Shown here piece by piece: positions 1 to 6,628 of a stretch of 8,933 nt of DNA. Each line of letters begins with the position of its first letter. The first letter of the stretch is position 1. The position numbers and the translations under genes were made by a program. The notes below the pieces were generated by a model that was not told where the DNA came from, did not search any database, and worked only from the letters and a program-made list of their open reading frames with translations. Origin of the DNA: Acetobacteraceae bacterium. Its GTDB lineage: Bacteria > Pseudomonadota > Alphaproteobacteria > Acetobacterales > Acetobacteraceae. The stretch lies in assembly GCA_947462945.1 (NCBI GenBank), contig CANHTE010000031.1:1-8933 (forward strand), read 5' to 3'.

Positions 1-685
1 CAGGAATGTCCTTGAAGCCGGGGTCCCAGAAAACGCCGCCGGTCACCTGGCTGCCGCATTCCAGCAAATGCCCGCAGGCCGCGCCCAGCGCCAGGTTTTC
101 CCAATCATCCGCGGCCCAGCCGAAGTGATGCGCCAGGGGGGCAATGGCGAGTGCGGGGTCACTGGTGCGGCCGGCCACAACCACGTCGGCGCCCAGCGCC
201 AGCGCTTCGACCAGCGGTTCCGCGCCGATATAGGCATTGGCGGCAATCAGGTTCCAGGCGCCCATGTCGAGCCCTGCATCGGCCTCATGCACCGGCAATT
301 GGCCGCCGGCGACCAGTGCCGTCACGTCGTCGCCCTCGACGAGCGCGATGCGCAGATCAGGCAGACCCTGTGCGATGGCGAGCCGTGCCACCGCGCGCGC
401 CGCAGCGGGTGGATTGGCCGCGCCCCAATTGCCCAGCAGGGGTATGCCATGCTGCCTGGCCAAAGCGAGGATGGGTTCCAGCAGGCGCTCCAGCATGGGT
501 TCATAACCGGCTTCCGGGTCGCGGCGCTTTTCGAGATGAGCCAGGGCCACGGTGCGTTCGCCCAGCGTCTCGAAGAACATCGCCGAGGGCAGGCCGCTGG
601 CGATCAGCGTGCGCAGCACCGGCAGAGGCGCGTCCACCCGGTCACCTGAAAACCCGGCGCCATTGCCGACAAGAAAGCGGTCCAT
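1..685 (-). CDS. AtuA-family (DUF1446) protein, N-terminal part, cut by left edge
   Basis: The reading frame is open from an ATG at 685-683 to the window edge, giving 228 complete codons and no stop. It begins MDRFLVGNGAGFSGDRVDA and continues with FETLGERTVALA and a D-PEAGY-PMLERLL stretch. This is the opening pattern of the DUF1446/AtuA family (glycine-rich GAGFSGDR, then the aromatic-E-x-L-x-ERT-ALA motif). AtuA was named from the acyclic terpene (citronellol/geraniol) degradation cluster of Pseudomonas, but its biochemical role is not settled. No other terpene genes, such as geranyl-CoA carboxylase, are visible here, so the name denotes family only. An AGGGAGA ribosome binding site (691-697) fixes the start. 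It lies 38 bases after the SelA-like gene on the same strand and is presumably its operon partner. The C-terminal half is outside the window. Family assignment is fairly firm; function is unknown. Confidence 0.82.
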   Translation of the reverse strand, partial: MDRFLVGNGAGFSGDRVDAPLPVLRTLIASGLPSAMFFETLGERTVALAHLEKRRDPEAGYEPMLERLLEPILALARQHGIPLLGNWGAANPPAAARAVARLAIAQGLPDLRIALVEGDDVTALVAGGQLPVHEADAGLDMGAWNLIAANAYIGAEPLVEALALGADVVVAGRTSDPALAIAPLAHHFGWAADDWENLALGAACGHLLECGSQVTGGVFWDPGFKDIP

Positions 686-723
686 GCTGATCTCCCTGGG
701 GCGCGAGTTTTCGTCCGGGCGCT

Positions 724-1905
724 TCAATCCGCAAGGGCGGCGCGCAGCAATTCGCCCAGGCGCGCGCAATCCCGCTCATGCAAGCTGATGGGGTTGATGG
801 TCAGGATGCCCTGCCGCAGCCGGCCGGGATGGACATGCACGGCGGGGGTGCCGGCGCGCAGCCGGGCTTCCACGGCCGGCGCATCCGGGCAGCGCAGCAG
901 CAGCAGCGGCACCTCGCCAGCCGCACCTGCCTCGAAATCAAGGCCCGAGGCCGCGCGAACGGCCTCCAGCCGGGCCTGCCAGCGCGCCTGGCGGGTGGCG
1001 GCGTCCTCGGCCGTGAAGATTTGCAGCGCCACCAGTAGGCCCATCACCTCTTCCCGCCCCACCTTGCAGGAGCGGCCAATGCCGGTGCGCGGGAAGAAGG
1101 CCAGTTGCGAGAGGGCCGCGAATTCGGGCGGCGCATGGAATTGCGCGGCGGGCAGGTCCAGGTCCAGCATCTGCGCCAGGGCCGCGGCCACCAGCACCCC
1201 GCCCCCCGCCAGGATGCCCGAAGCCTGCGGCCCGCCCAGCGCCTTGCCGCCGGAGAAGGCCACCAGATCGGCGCCCTGCTCGAAAAAGCGCCGCAGGTTT
1301 TCGGCGGGCGGCAATTGCGCGGCGGCATCCACGATGAGCGGCAGCCCGGCCGCACGCGCCACGGCGGCGATTTCGGGCAAGGGCGGCTCGGCATCGGGTT
1401 GCGCCACATGCAGGATGCCGGCGGTGCGCGGCGTGATGGCATCGGCGAATTCGGCCGCACTCGCATCGCGCACGCCAGCGCCCGAAACGCGGTCTGGGAT
1501 GCCGACATCCACCAGCCGCCCGCCCGCAGTCTCGATCGCGCGGTCATACATGTTGCGCTGGCTGCGTGAGATCAGGAATTCGCAGCGCCCTTCGCGCGTG
1601 GCGGGCAGGCGGTTCATGGCCCCGGCATCAAGCCGCGTCAGGCAAGCGGCGGCGGCCAGCAGCAGGGCGGCGGATGCGCCGGAGGTGACGAAGCCTGCCT
1701 CCGCCCCCGTCGCGCGCGTGATTTCCCGGCAGGCTGCGGCCTGGAGGTCCAGGATATCCACGCTGGCGCTGGCGGCCGCGCGCATGGCCTCCGCCACCTC
1801 ATCGCTCAGCGGGCCGGCGGAGAGGCGGGTGTTGGTGCCATAGGCGTTGATGATGGGCGTGATGCCAAAGCGTTCGAAGATCATGCGCTGCGCGTCCTTG
1901 GTCAT
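724..1905 (-). CDS. PLP-dependent SelA/DgaE-like enzyme (aminotransferase class V-like fold)
   Basis: A 393-residue protein (386 if the second ATG at 1884 is used). It resembles the catalytic part of L-seryl-tRNA(Sec) selenium transferase and its metabolic relatives such as D-glucosaminate-6-phosphate ammonia-lyase (DgaE). Near the N-terminus is [14 protein letters not shown]. The cofactor site follows: [11 protein letters not shown] (Asp about 193), then [17 protein letters not shown], whose Lys about 221 should form the Schiff base with [20 protein letters not shown] (about 275-291) is also a conserved family block. The extra N-terminal domain of true SelA, used for tRNA binding, is absent and no selenocysteine genes are nearby. 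A lyase, racemase or aminotransferase-like role on an amino or sugar acid is therefore more likely than selenium transfer; the substrate is unknown. Its ATG at 1905 overlaps the glycerol kinase stop (ATGA), so translation is probably coupled. The second in-frame ATG at 1884 has AAGGA ten bases upstream. Confidence 0.85.
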   Translation of the reverse strand: MTKDAQRMIFERFGITPIINAYGTNTRLSAGPLSDEVAEAMRAAASASVDILDLQAAACREITRATGAEAGFVTSGASAALLLAAAACLTRLDAGAMNRLPATREGRCEFLISRSQRNMYDRAIETAGGRLVDVGIPDRVSGAGVRDASAAEFADAITPRTAGILHVAQPDAEPPLPEIAAVARAAGLPLIVDAAAQLPPAENLRRFFEQGADLVAFSGGKALGGPQASGILAGGGVLVAAALAQMLDLDLPAAQFHAPPEFAALSQLAFFPRTGIGRSCKVGREEVMGLLVALQIFTAEDAATRQARWQARLEAVRAASGLDFEAGAAGEVPLLLLRCPDAPAVEARLRAGTPAVHVHPGRLRQGILTINPISLHERDCARLGELLRAALAD

Positions 1906-1916
1906 GCGCTGCGCGT
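1881..1916. repeat. 15-bp direct repeat with 21-bp period at gene junction
   Basis: The 15-base word TCATGCGCTGCGCGT occurs exactly at 1881-1895 and again at 1902-1916. On the coding (minus) strand each copy reads ACGCGCAGCGCATGA, so each carries an ATGA stop/start overlap. The period of 21 keeps both ATGs in the same frame. It looks like a short tandem duplication across the glycerol kinase stop and the start of the SelA-like gene. Confidence 0.9.
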
Positions 1917-3380
1917 GCGGCGCACCGCATCCTGCCACAGCGCCTTGCGCTCGGCGGCTTCGGAGCGGGTCATATTGGGGAGGAAGCGTCGCTCCAGCCG
2001 CCAATGGGTGGGGGCGTCCCCAGGCGGGGGCAGCAATCCGGCTTGCAGCCCGGCCAGATAGGCAGCGCCCAACGCCGTGGTTTCGGTGACCGCCGGGCGG
2101 TCCACCGGCGCGCCCAACAGATCGGCCAGGAACTGCATGGTCCAGTCGCTGCCCACCATGCCGCCATCCACGCGCAGCACCGTATCCTGCATCGCGGGCC
2201 AGTCGCGCCGCATGGCGTCCAGCAGGTCACTGGTTTGCAGGGCGACCGATTCCAGGGCGGCGCGGCAAATCTCGGCACGGCCGGAGGCGCGGGTCAGGCC
2301 CAGGATGGCGCCGCGCGCCTCGGCATCCCACCAGGGGGCGCCGAGGCCGGTGAAGGCGGGAACCAGGTGCACGCGCTCGGCCGGGTTGGCGCGGGCGGCC
2401 CATTCGCCCGCTTCCCGCGCATGCTGAATGATCCCCAGCCCATCGCGCAGCCATTGCACGGTGGCGCCCGCCATGAAGATCGAGCCTTCCAGCGCATAGG
2501 CGCGGCGGCCCCCCAATTGCCAGGCAATTGTGGTGAGCAGGCGGTTGCCGGAGGGCACGGCCTCATCGCCCGTCACCAGCAAGGCGAAGCAGCCGGTGCC
2601 ATAGGTGGATTTCATCATGCCGGGCGCGAAGCAGGCCTGGCCGATGGTTGCGGCCTGCTGGTCCCCCGCCATGCCGAGGATGGGGATGGAACCCCCCAGC
2701 AGCGTGGTTTCGCCGAAGGGCGCGGCGCAGTCATGCACCTCGGGCAGGATGCCCAGGGGCACGCGGAACAGCGCGCATAACTCCGCATCCCAACGGCCTC
2801 GATGAATGTCGAACAGCATGGTGCGCGCTGCATTGGTGGCGTCCGTCGCGTGCACGCGGCCTTCGGTCAGGCGGAACAGCAGAAAGCTCTCCACCGTGCC
2901 GAAGCAAAGCTCGCCCCGCTCGGCCGCCGCCCTTGCGCCGGGGGTGTTGTCCAGCAGCCAGGCGAGCTTGGTGGCGGAGAAATAGGGGTCCAGCAGCAGG
3001 CCGGTGCGCGCGCTGACCAGGGCTTCATGGCCTTGGGCGCGGAGCGCCTCGCAGATGGCCGCCGTGCGCCGGTCCTGCCAGACAATGGCGCGGCTGACGG
3101 CGCGGCCGGTGGCGCGCTCCCAGAGCAGGGTGGTCTCACGCTGGTTGGTGATGCCGATGCCGGCCACGTCCCCCGCCGTGCCTCCGGCCTTGGCCAGGGC
3201 ATCGCGCAGCACGGCGATGGCGTGGCCGGCGATATCCTCCGGCTCATGCTCCACCCAGCCTGGGGCGGGGAAGTGCTGCGGCAATTCGATCTGCGCGGTC
3301 GCGCGCGCCTCAAGCCGCTCATCAAAGGCGATGGCGCGAGTCGAGGTCGTGCCCTGGTCCAGGGCGAGCAGCAGGGGCAT
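1902..3380 (-). CDS. glpK: Glycerol kinase (FGGY family)
   Basis: A 492-residue protein of normal length for glycerol kinase, which makes sn-glycerol-3-phosphate from glycerol and ATP in the cytoplasm. The N-terminal FGGY phosphate loop is [13 protein letters not shown] (8-20). Residues matching the glycerol-binding set of E. coli GlpK are present: Arg81-Glu82 in NQRET, Trp101 in VWQDRR, Tyr133 in DPYFSATK, catalytic Asp240 in GMAGDQQ, and Phe265 in GTGCF. The second nucleotide-binding domain contains [10 protein letters not shown] (343-352) and [18 protein letters not shown] (403-420). The frame stays open upstream to 4100, but the start at 3380 has a clear GGGAGAGGA ribosome binding site (3385-3393), and the extension would lie antisense to the M20 gene. 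No glycerol facilitator or glycerol-3-phosphate dehydrogenase is adjacent. It is instead first in an operon with SelA-like and AtuA-like genes. The fructose-1,6-bisphosphate site arginine of the E. coli enzyme appears to be Ser here (GGSIPI). Confidence 0.95.
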   Translation of the reverse strand: MPLLLALDQGTTSTRAIAFDERLEARATAQIELPQHFPAPGWVEHEPEDIAGHAIAVLRDALAKAGGTAGDVAGIGITNQRETTLLWERATGRAVSRAIVWQDRRTAAICEALRAQGHEALVSARTGLLLDPYFSATKLAWLLDNTPGARAAAERGELCFGTVESFLLFRLTEGRVHATDATNAARTMLFDIHRGRWDAELCALFRVPLGILPEVHDCAAPFGETTLLGGSIPILGMAGDQQAATIGQACFAPGMMKSTYGTGCFALLVTGDEAVPSGNRLLTTIAWQLGGRRAYALEGSIFMAGATVQWLRDGLGIIQHAREAGEWAARANPAERVHLVPAFTGLGAPWWDAEARGAILGLTRASGRAEICRAALESVALQTSDLLDAMRRDWPAMQDTVLRVDGGMVGSDWTMQFLADLLGAPVDRPAVTETTALGAAYLAGLQAGLLPPPGDAPTHWRLERRFLPNMTRSEAAERKALWQDAVRRTRSA

Positions 3381-3431
3381 GGCGTCCTCTCCCAATCCTT
3401 GCGGTGCAGGAGAGGAAGGAATTTCCGGATG

Positions 3432-3448
3432 GTCAACCAGGGTTTGAC
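3432..3448. promoter_or_regulatory. 17-bp imperfect palindrome in divergent promoter region
   Basis: GTCAACC (3432-3438), a 3-base centre, then GTTTGAC (3442-3448): 7-base arms with six of seven positions paired. It sits midway in the 117-bp space between the diverging glpK and M20 amidohydrolase genes, which is a usual place for an operator. Its arms also form TTGAC-type -35 elements facing both ways. The palindrome is seen directly; a regulatory role is inferred. Confidence 0.4.
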
Positions 3449-3472
3449 GTTCTCGGGGTGCGGTCCGACACT
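3444..3472 (+). promoter_or_regulatory. Possible sigma-70-type promoter for the M20 amidohydrolase gene
   Basis: TTGACG at 3444-3449 is a good -35 match. After exactly 17 bases, GACACT at 3467-3472 is a poor -10 match (three of six). The predicted start would fall just before the GAGGAG ribosome binding site of the M20 gene, so the leader would be very short. A matching minus-strand -35 (TTGACC, 3436-3431) could serve glpK, but I see no convincing -10 for it. Confidence 0.3.
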
Positions 3473-3497
3473 CGGCCCATAGCCGAGGAGTCACCCC

Positions 3498-4673
3498 ATG
3501 CCCGTGAACAACCGCATTGCCGCCATGGCGCCCGAAATCGCCGAGTGGCGCCAGACCATCCATGCCAACCCCGAGCTCGGCTTCGAAGAGCACGCGACCT
3601 CTGCGCTGGTGGCGGAGAAGCTCGCCTCCTGGGGGATTGAGGTGCATCGCGGCATTGCCGGCACTGGCCTGGTGGGCGTGCTGCGCCACGGCGATTCGGG
3701 CCGCTCCATCGGGCTGCGGGCCGATATGGATTGCCTGCCGATGACCGAGGAAACCGGCGCGCCGCATGCCTCCAGGACGCCCGGAAAGATGCATGCCTGC
3801 GGCCATGACGGCCACACCGCCATGCTGCTGGGCGCCGCCAAATACCTCGCCGAGACGCGCAATTTCGACGGCACGGTGAACTTCATCTTCCAACCGGCCG
3901 AGGAAGGCCCGGGCGGCGGCCGCGTCATGGTGGAGGAAGGGCTGTTTGAGCGTTTTCCCTGTGACAGCGTCTATGGCATCCATAATGACCCGTCGCTGGC
4001 CTTGGGCGAGACCTCCATCGTGGCGGGGCCGATCCTGGCCTCGGCCGATACGGTCACCTTCAACATCCGCGGCCTGGGCGGCCATGCGGCGCGGCCGCAT
4101 ATGGCGATTGATCCCGTGCTGATCGGCGCGCAGCTGGTCGTGGCGCTTCAGGGCATCGTCTCACGCCGTGTGGACCCGCTGGATAGCGCCGTGCTGAGCC
4201 TTTGCATGTTTCATGCTGGCAGCGCCTCCAACGTCATTCCCGAGACCTGCGAGATCAAGGGCACCATCCGCACGTTGAAGAAGGAAACCCGCGCGGCGAT
4301 GGAGCGGCATATCAAGCGCATCGCGGCCTCCATCGCGGAGGCTTTCGAAGCGCAAATCGAGATCACGTGGAAATCGGGCTATCCGGTTACCGTGAATCAC
4401 GAGCGCGAGGCTGACCTTGCGGCGCAGGCGGCGGCGAAAATCTTCGCGCCCGAGGGCATCATCCGCAAGCGCCCGCCCATCATGGGCGCCGAGGATTTTT
4501 CCTACATGCTGGAAAAGCGCCCGGGCGCCTTCGTGAAGCTGGGCCAGAAGGCCGCGGACGGGAAGGGCGGCGTGCCGGTGCACCACCCGAAATACGACTT
4601 CAATGACGATGCGGCGCCGCTGGGCGTGGGCTTCTTCAGCGCGTTGGTCGAGCAGGAATTGCCGCGCGAATAA
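3498..4673 (+). CDS. M20-family amidohydrolase / aminoacylase (hippurate hydrolase-like)
   Basis: A 391-residue metallopeptidase-fold enzyme expected to hydrolyse the amide bond of an N-acylated amino acid (hippurate, N-acetyl amino acids or similar) in the cytoplasm. Metal-site motifs occur in order: the block around [11 protein letters not shown] (72-82), [20 protein letters not shown] (98-117; Cys101 and His103 as ligands), [11 protein letters not shown] (131-141; Glu135-Glu136, one being the general base), His162 in YGIHND, and His362-His363 near the C-terminus. The dimerisation or lid domain lies around 180-300, with [10 protein letters not shown] (192-201). [10 protein letters not shown] (329-338) is a conserved M20D signature. 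Length is typical and no signal peptide is seen. A GAGGAG site (3485-3490) supports the start. It is transcribed alone, divergent from glpK, and ends before a hairpin. Exact substrate cannot be read from the sequence; an IAA-amino-acid-hydrolase-like specificity is also possible. Confidence 0.93.
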   Translation: MPVNNRIAAMAPEIAEWRQTIHANPELGFEEHATSALVAEKLASWGIEVHRGIAGTGLVGVLRHGDSGRSIGLRADMDCLPMTEETGAPHASRTPGKMHACGHDGHTAMLLGAAKYLAETRNFDGTVNFIFQPAEEGPGGGRVMVEEGLFERFPCDSVYGIHNDPSLALGETSIVAGPILASADTVTFNIRGLGGHAARPHMAIDPVLIGAQLVVALQGIVSRRVDPLDSAVLSLCMFHAGSASNVIPETCEIKGTIRTLKKETRAAMERHIKRIAASIAEAFEAQIEITWKSGYPVTVNHEREADLAAQAAAKIFAPEGIIRKRPPIMGAEDFSYMLEKRPGAFVKLGQKAADGKGGVPVHHPKYDFNDDAAPLGVGFFSALVEQELPRE

Positions 4674-4681
4674 GCGGCCAC

Positions 4682-4710
4682 ATGATCGAGGGGGCAAACC
4701 CCTCGATCAT
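4682..4710. terminator. Perfect hairpin between convergent genes, probable bidirectional terminator
   Basis: ATGATCGAGGGG (4682-4693), loop GCAAA (4694-4698), CCCCTCGATCAT (4699-4710): a perfect 12-bp stem. It lies between the stop of the plus-strand M20 gene and the stop of the minus-strand hydrolase gene, where it could end transcripts from both sides. There is no downstream T run on either strand, so termination could be inefficient or rely on another mechanism. Confidence 0.65.
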
Positions 4711-4724
4711 CCCGGCCGGCAAGG

Positions 4725-5735
4725 CTACCGGAACAGTCCCAGGACCGTGGCCTGGTCCACCTGCTCCAGCGTGGCGGGCGTCCAGCTCGGCGTGCCGTCC
4801 TTGTCCACCAGCACGCTGCGCACGCCCTCGCGGAAATCCGGATGGTCATGCACCACGCTGCGGGTCAGCTTCAGTTCCTCATCCAGACATTGGCGCAGGT
4901 TCATCCCCGCCCCGCGCTTCAGCAATTCCAGCGAGACGCTGAGGCTGGTGGGGGACATGCGGCGCAGGATCTTCACCTGGGCCAGGGCCCATTCACCGCC
5001 CTCGGCCTCCAATGTCGCGATGATGCCCAGCACGCTCTCCTGGGCGAAGGCGTGATCAATCAACGCGCGATGCGGGGCGAAGCTGGCTTCGGGCAGGGGG
5101 GCGGCGAAGCGTTCCACCACGCCAGCATCGCCCGTCTCGACCAGCGCCGCGCGAAGGGCCGCGAAATCCTCGCGCAGGACGTAATGCGTGGCGAGGCCGG
5201 CATGGACGCAATCGGCACCGGAGAGCCGCGCCCCGGTCAAAGCGAGCCAGGTGCCCAGGCTGCCCGGCAGCTTGGGCAGGATGTGGCTGGTGCCGACATC
5301 GGGGAAGAGGGCAATGGCGGTCTCGGGCATGGCCAGCAGCGCGTGCTCGCTCACCACACGCGGGCCGTTATGAATGGCGAGGCCGATGCCGCCGCCCATG
5401 CAAACGCCGTCAATCAAGGAAACCCAGGGCTTGGGAAACAGGGCGATGCCCTCATTCACCGCATATTCCTCGGTGAAGAAGGCCTCGACCGGCGCGCGGT
5501 CCCCGGCCACGGCGGCGGCCCGCACGGCGCGCACATCGCCACCCGCGCAAAAGGCTCGGCCGCCGGCACCTTCCAGCAGCACGAGCTTCACCGTGGCGTC
5601 ATCTTTCCATTGCGCGATGGCGGCGGCGTAATCGCGGATCATGCCGATATCCAGGGCGTTCAGCGCCTTGGGACGGTTCATCAGGATGGTGCCGGCTTGG
5701 CCTTCGCGGTTCAGGATCAGGCTTGCTTCGGACAT
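4725..5735 (-). CDS. 3-hydroxyisobutyryl-CoA hydrolase (enoyl-CoA hydratase/isomerase family)
   Basis: A 336-residue crotonase-fold enzyme. The best match is 3-hydroxyisobutyryl-CoA hydrolase, which releases free 3-hydroxyisobutyrate from its CoA ester in valine breakdown. Oxyanion-hole segments are AFCAGGDVRA (61-70) and GVCMGGGIGLAIH (110-122). The segment MPETAIALFPDVGTS (136-150) carries Glu138 and Asp146, with the eight-residue spacing of the catalytic Glu/Asp pair of the mammalian enzyme (HIBCH). This motif and the length, longer than simple enoyl-CoA hydratases of about 260 residues, favour the hydrolase over a hydratase. GAGGAA (5741-5746) precedes the ATG. It stands alone, converging with the M20 gene and diverging from the superoxide dismutase gene. 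The other valine genes (mmsA, mmsB, acyl-CoA dehydrogenase) are not in the window, so any pathway link must be elsewhere. Confidence 0.92.
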   Translation of the reverse strand: MSEASLILNREGQAGTILMNRPKALNALDIGMIRDYAAAIAQWKDDATVKLVLLEGAGGRAFCAGGDVRAVRAAAVAGDRAPVEAFFTEEYAVNEGIALFPKPWVSLIDGVCMGGGIGLAIHNGPRVVSEHALLAMPETAIALFPDVGTSHILPKLPGSLGTWLALTGARLSGADCVHAGLATHYVLREDFAALRAALVETGDAGVVERFAAPLPEASFAPHRALIDHAFAQESVLGIIATLEAEGGEWALAQVKILRRMSPTSLSVSLELLKRGAGMNLRQCLDEELKLTRSVVHDHPDFREGVRSVLVDKDGTPSWTPATLEQVDQATVLGLFR

Positions 5736-5857
5736 GGGGCTTCCTCATTCGTTTCGCTTCGGCGGTAGCGCGGGGCAGGGCGGGTGTCCAGGAGCCTTGC
5801 GGATGTGTGGGCCAAGCCTCAGTTTACCGTGACCAAACCCCTTGAAGGAGGAAGTCC

Positions 5858-6592
5858 ATGGCATTCATTCATCGCCGCGGCCTGCTGCTGGGCGCTGCCG
5901 CGCTTGGCCTCGGCGCGCTGACACAGCGCGCGGCTGCCCAAACGCCCGTTGCTGCCCCCCCTGCTGGCCCGCACACCCACGCGCCGCTGCCCTACGGCTT
6001 CGATGCCAATGAGGCCGCGATCGATGCGCGCACCATGGAATTGCATTGGCGCTTCCACCATGGTGCGCAGGTCGCCAACCTCAACCGCGCCCTGGCGGGT
6101 CAGGATGCCTTTGCCGCCATGCCCCTGGATGAGTTGCTGATGAACCTCTCCCGCGTGCCTGAGGCGGTGCGCGGCGCCATCCGCAACAATGCCGGCGGCC
6201 ATGCCAACCACACCATGTTCTGGGAGATCATGGGCGGCCAGGGCGGTGAGCCGACGGGCGATCTGCTGGCCGCCATCAACCGGGACCTGGGCGGCATGAC
6301 GGAATTCCGCAACCGCTTCAACGCGGCCAGCATGGGCGTCTTCGGCTCGGGCTGGGCCTTCGTGACGGTCACGCCCTCCGGCGCGTTGGCCATCGCCACA
6401 CGGCCGAACCAGGACAGCCCGCTGATGGATGGGCAGCGCGTGCTGATGGGCAATGACGTTTGGGAGCACGCCTATTACCTGCGCTACCAGAACCGCCGGA
6501 ACGAATATGTCAGCGGCTGGTGGAACATCCTCGCCTGGGACAAGATCGCGGCGCGTTATGGGGCTGCGATGGCGGGCACGCTGCGCGTCTGA
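5858..6592 (+). CDS. Exported Fe/Mn-family superoxide dismutase with a Tat-like signal
   Basis: A 244-residue protein converting superoxide to oxygen and hydrogen peroxide. The N-terminus HRRGLLLGAAALGLGALTQ (5-23) has a twin arginine, a hydrophobic run and an alanine-rich cleavage region near RAAAQ, indicating Tat export to the periplasm. Metal ligands align with E. coli MnSOD: His63 (TMELHW), His118 (NAGGHANH), Asp200 and His204 (DVWEHAYY). Gln185 in NQDSPLM and Gly-Gly before HANH are the Mn-type arrangement, so manganese or cambialistic use is likelier than strict iron. Oddity: where E. coli has HHTKHHQTYV this protein has HWRFHHGAQV, so the second-sphere Tyr34 is Gln71; His30 is kept (His67). 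The ribosome binding site GGAGGA (5847-5852) is strong and fixes the start. The gene is single, divergent from the hydrolase and followed by a hairpin. Confidence 0.93.
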   Translation: MAFIHRRGLLLGAAALGLGALTQRAAAQTPVAAPPAGPHTHAPLPYGFDANEAAIDARTMELHWRFHHGAQVANLNRALAGQDAFAAMPLDELLMNLSRVPEAVRGAIRNNAGGHANHTMFWEIMGGQGGEPTGDLLAAINRDLGGMTEFRNRFNAASMGVFGSGWAFVTVTPSGALAIATRPNQDSPLMDGQRVLMGNDVWEHAYYLRYQNRRNEYVSGWWNILAWDKIAARYGAAMAGTLRV

Positions 6593-6600
6593 TCCGGAAA

Positions 6601-6626
6601 CCTGGCCGGGCGATTGCCCGGCCAGG
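6601..6626. terminator. Perfect GC-rich hairpin between convergent genes, probable terminator
   Basis: CCTGGCCGGGC (6601-6611), loop GATT (6612-6615), GCCCGGCCAGG (6616-6626): a perfect 11-bp stem lying eight bases after the superoxide dismutase stop and ending two bases short of the permease stop codon. On the minus strand it is followed by TTT, so it fits best as terminator of the phosphonate-type transport operon while also ending the plus-strand gene. Confidence 0.75.
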
Positions 6627-6628
6627 GC

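Noticed and set aside
788..1843. A long plus-strand open frame of 351 codons
   Set aside because: It is antisense to the SelA-like gene; its Ser/Arg/Ala-rich composition is the usual product of a GC-rich shadow frame and it has no recognisable domain.
1906..2004. A longer start for the SelA-like gene at 2004
   Set aside because: It would overlap the conserved glycerol kinase C-terminus by about 100 bases and add residues with no family similarity; the ATGA junction at 1905 or the ATG at 1884 is far more plausible.
2004..2780. A plus-strand open frame of 258 codons
   Set aside because: Shadow of glpK: Gly/Gln/Ala/Arg-rich with no domain, and glpK is conserved through the whole stretch.
3381..4100. 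An N-terminal extension of about 240 residues upstream in the glycerol kinase frame
   Set aside because: It lies antisense to the well-supported M20 gene, has no kinase-family similarity, and the ATG at 3380 has a strong ribosome binding site at the correct family start.
4842..5768. A plus-strand open frame of 308 codons
   Set aside because: Antisense to the 3-hydroxyisobutyryl-CoA hydrolase gene, with low-complexity His/Gln/Gly-rich composition.
5736..5857. Possible promoters in the spacer between the hydrolase and superoxide dismutase genes
   Set aside because: TTGCGG at 5797-5802 is a weak -35 and no fitting -10 follows at 16-18 bases; no clear operator or iron-box-like palindrome was seen.
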